Assembly: GCA_023053575.1 (NCBI GenBank)
Contig: JAKZAP010000014.1
Location: forward strand, 17,634,938 to 17,698,937
Direction of reading: 5' to 3'
Length of the DNA: 64,000 bases
DNA from: Branchinecta lynchi
Taxonomy: Eukaryota > Arthropoda > Branchiopoda > Anostraca > Branchinectidae
Each line of letters opens with the position of its first letter. The first letter of the stretch is position 1. Of this stretch, positions 61,934-64,000 are shown one piece after another. The notes under the pieces were generated by a model. It was given only the letters and a program-made list of their open reading frames with translations. It did no database searches and was not told where the DNA came from. A program made the position numbers and the translations under genes.

Positions 61934-62860
61934 GCACTATTTACTCTTAAACTTACAGTATTTTAAAATATTTGAACATTTAAAACTAGGCTGTGCTTTC
62001 AACAAATAACCCACGGTTTTGGCTGTTTTAAGCCTTTTCCGAGACCCGTTGGCTTATAGAGAAAAGAGGGAAACAATTTACATAACCGGTTTTTCTGATG
62101 GAAAAACTTCTCGCAGACAACCGCCGACAGCGTGATACACATCAAAGGTAGCAAAACACGGAAAGTAAGAAAATCAGCGTGGTTTTGTTAGAGGGGTTAG
62201 AATGTACCGTACGAAATTGGGGTCTCCGGGTTTAGAAATATATGAAGTGATTACGGGAGTAGGGTGCGTGAGTATTATAGGTAAGACAGGTTCTTTAGTG
62301 AGTATTATAGGTAAGACAGGTTCTTTAAAATTAAAATTCAAGGCGTCTGGGTGAATTTTAGGTAGTCGTGCAAGCAGCACACCGTCAGTACATTATTACT
62401 AGAGCCCCGGGTGAATAAAATACAAAATACCTTAGATGAGTCAAAATATTTATTTATTTGTGTATCAAGGTGTATCAAATGTCAGATGTAAAAATTAGCT
62501 GCCTTTTCAGTTAAAGGACCTATCTTACCTAAAATACTAATGCAACCTACTACTATAATCACTCCATATATTTTTAAACCCGGATTCCCCAATTTCGTAC
62601 GGTACATTCTAACCCCTCCAACAAAACCACGTTGATTTTCTCACTTTTCTCACTTGCCGTGTTTTGCTACCTTCGATGTGTATGACGCTGACGACGGTTG
62701 TCTGCGAGAAGTTTTTCCATCAGACAAACTGGTTATGCAAATTGTTTCGCTGTTATTTGGCTTAAAACAGCCAAAACTGTGGGTTATTTTTTGAAAGCAC
62801 AGCCAAGTTTTAAAGTATTCAAATATTTTAAAATGCTGTAAGTTGAAGAGTAAATAGTGC
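61934..62860. mobile_element. Family G foldback, ~400-bp arms
   Basis: The outer ends GCACTATTTACTCTTAAACT and GTTGAAGAGTAAATAGTGC are inverted. Pairing proceeds through CCCACGGTTTTGGCTGTTTTA, GATGGAAAAACTTCTCGCAG, ATGTACCGTACGAAATTGGG and GTAAGACAGGTTCTTTA to a spacer of about 190 bp that contains family J sequence. ATAGGTAAGACAGGTTCTTTA is duplicated in tandem at 62278-62327. Frames encoding ISKPGDPNFVRYILTPL are found in either arm. Confidence 0.75.
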
Positions 62861-63239
62861 GAGGGGTCCTCTAAACTTTAACAGATAGTGTGTTATCTGA
62901 TCTTCGGAACTTTGCGTTGTGGAAATTGGGACATTATACTGGGGAACCTCGACGAAAGTGAAGCAGTTTCTTCATCCCTGAATTCCCTAGCTCCCCTCCC
63001 CTGGTCGTATATTCTAGTTACCATTCTTGTGTAGACAACAGTATCTTTATACAGGGAAATAATTTTGAGCATGCCATTATACTAACCAGTAATTAATCAT
63101 TATACTATACAGCTCACGATGATCCACGACTAGCAGGGTCGTGGATCTTGCTTTTGTACAGCCAATTTAAACCTATATTGTAAAACAGATTCGTTTTGCA
63201 TACAGCACGGTAATAAAAATGTATGATAATTTTAAAATA
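62861..63239 (+). other. NARS1 intron 8, unassigned part
   Basis: Nothing recognised except the hairpin listed separately. Confidence 0.4.
63121..63147. repeat. Perfect 10-bp hairpin
   Basis: GATCCACGAC (63121-63130) pairs exactly with GTCGTGGATC (63138-63147), loop TAGCAGG. Function unknown; a rho-independent terminator is not meaningful in this genome. Confidence 0.6.
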
Positions 63240-63860
63240 TTAAAGGTTAACCAGACATCGAGGTTGAAATCGGAAATAACACCGAGATGGTCATTGAAAT
63301 AGCCTATCCGAGCCGAATGCGAGGTTGATAAATGGCCATCGAGGTTGTCGTTCCGATATCAACCAAGATGGAGGTGTGTTAACTGTTATAAATTCGGGTG
63401 TGTTAATTCTTGTAACTTCGAACCGAAATTGTCTCTGGAGGCGCATATGACTTATATCATCCTCTCCCGAGGCAGATTTGACTTATATCACCCTCTGTGG
63501 AGGCTGATATGATTTATGTCATCCTCTCCGGAGGCTGATATGACTTATATCATCCTCTCATATCTACCGCTAACTCTCATTGTGAAGATTGTCGTAATAT
63601 AAGTGACCATGGGTCATAGGAGGATATGCATTACATGACTGTTCGAAAAAAGTTGTTAAAGGTTTACTTCCGACGTCGAGGTTGATATCGGATTATAACA
63701 ACGAGACGGCCATTGAAAATAACCTGTCCGAGCCGAAGGCAAGGCAGGCTATGAAAAAAATTTGCCGAGCGCAGCGAGGTCGATATTCTTAAATGGCTTT
63801 CGAGCTTGTTATTGAGATATCAACTGAGATGGAGGTATGTCAACTTTTTATAACTTTTTC
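63240..63860. repeat. Family H, two copies flanking a minisatellite
   Basis: CATCGAGGTTGAAATCGGAA, CCTATCCGAGCCGAATGCGA, GGTTGATAAATGGCCATCGA and CAACCAAGATGGAGGTGTGT (63250-63380) recur at 63675-63845 as CGTCGAGGTTGATATCGGAT, CCTGTCCGAGCCGAAGGCAA and CAACTGAGATGGAGGTATGT. Both contain internally repeated GAGGTTG/ATATCAAC phrases. No coding frame. Confidence 0.7.
63438..63572. repeat. ~33-bp minisatellite between family H copies
   Basis: Four copies of GAGGCTGATATGACTTATAT followed by CATCCTCTCCG, with small changes. Confidence 0.75.
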
Positions 63861-64000
63861 TAACATAATTTGTTTAGGTACCAGCTTACTCAATCTGCTT
63901 TGGTAGTAAATATTTGCTACGTTTGTAGGAATTGTTGTGACCCTGACAATACAATCTTTAGCCAAGACCCAGCTTATACATTTGTGTCGAAGCAGATGCC
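63861..64000 (+). other. Window end, nothing recognised
   Basis: Still expected to be NARS1 intron 8; no splice-compatible NARS1 exon was seen. Confidence 0.4.

Noticed and set aside
63121..63147. Hairpin as a transcription terminator
   Set aside because: There is no U-tract and no bacterial context; eukaryotic termination does not use this signal.
60576..64000. C-terminal NARS1 exons
   Set aside because: I searched by eye for the DIPEAPER-type and motif 3 segments in all plus frames and found none; they must lie downstream.

Overview
This window comes from a repeat-rich eukaryotic, almost certainly invertebrate animal, nuclear genome. The evidence is one intron-rich housekeeping gene with canonical GT..AG boundaries and multi-kb introns, animal-type non-LTR retrotransposons, and a dense layer of DNA-transposon-derived and foldback repeats. 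I cannot name the species. No bacterial operon, CRISPR array, rRNA or tRNA gene was found.

The only host gene I can support is the 5' two-thirds of cytosolic asparaginyl-tRNA synthetase (NARS1, + strand). Seven well-supported exons (36567-36715, 43004-43265, 46821-47002, 49299-49412, 50336-50484, 51744-51872, 60326-60575) and a likely first coding exon ending at 34917 have mutually compatible splice phases. They encode the N-terminal extension, the OB-fold anticodon-binding domain and class II motifs 1 and 2. The C-terminal exons (rest of the catalytic core, motif 3) lie beyond 64000. The introns are filled with repeats, including a near-complete LINE (56607-59634) in intron 7.

Layout. 1-8254: anonymous DNA with a short hAT-like element (950-1703), a hairpin-rich family B block (about 4060-5060) and two adjacent palindromic elements (6494-7252). 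8255-20706: a LINE fragment split by an 11.4-kb element (8806-20239) with 16-bp terminal inverted repeats, an exact 8-bp target duplication and satellite arrays at both ends; its interior carries nested copies of families A, B, C and a second hAT-like element. 20707-34100: mostly family A and B copies plus a 0.9-kb MULE-like foldback (26821-27715). 34106-60575: NARS1 exons and repeat-filled introns. 60576-64000: NARS1 intron 8 with more foldback elements.

Local repeat names used below. A: about 1 kb, made of roughly 100-150-bp units between ends that carry a GGGATCCC palindrome. B: 1-2 kb, C-rich/G-rich units of about 280 bp, beginning with a GAGCTACGAGCTC palindrome and ending with a hairpin built on GGCACTTGAGC. 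C: snap-back element with a GGATACGTCAGCTACG arm. D: about 300-bp MITE with TIR GAGCGTGTTCCACCCT. E: about 400-bp palindromic MITE with GATACCATGGTATC motifs. G, H, I, J, K: lower-copy repeats. No transposase is visible in any of the DNA elements, so all look non-autonomous. The most notable observations are the giant satellite-ended hAT-like element and its nesting record, the unit-built A and B families, and foldback elements bracketing NARS1 exons 1 and 8.
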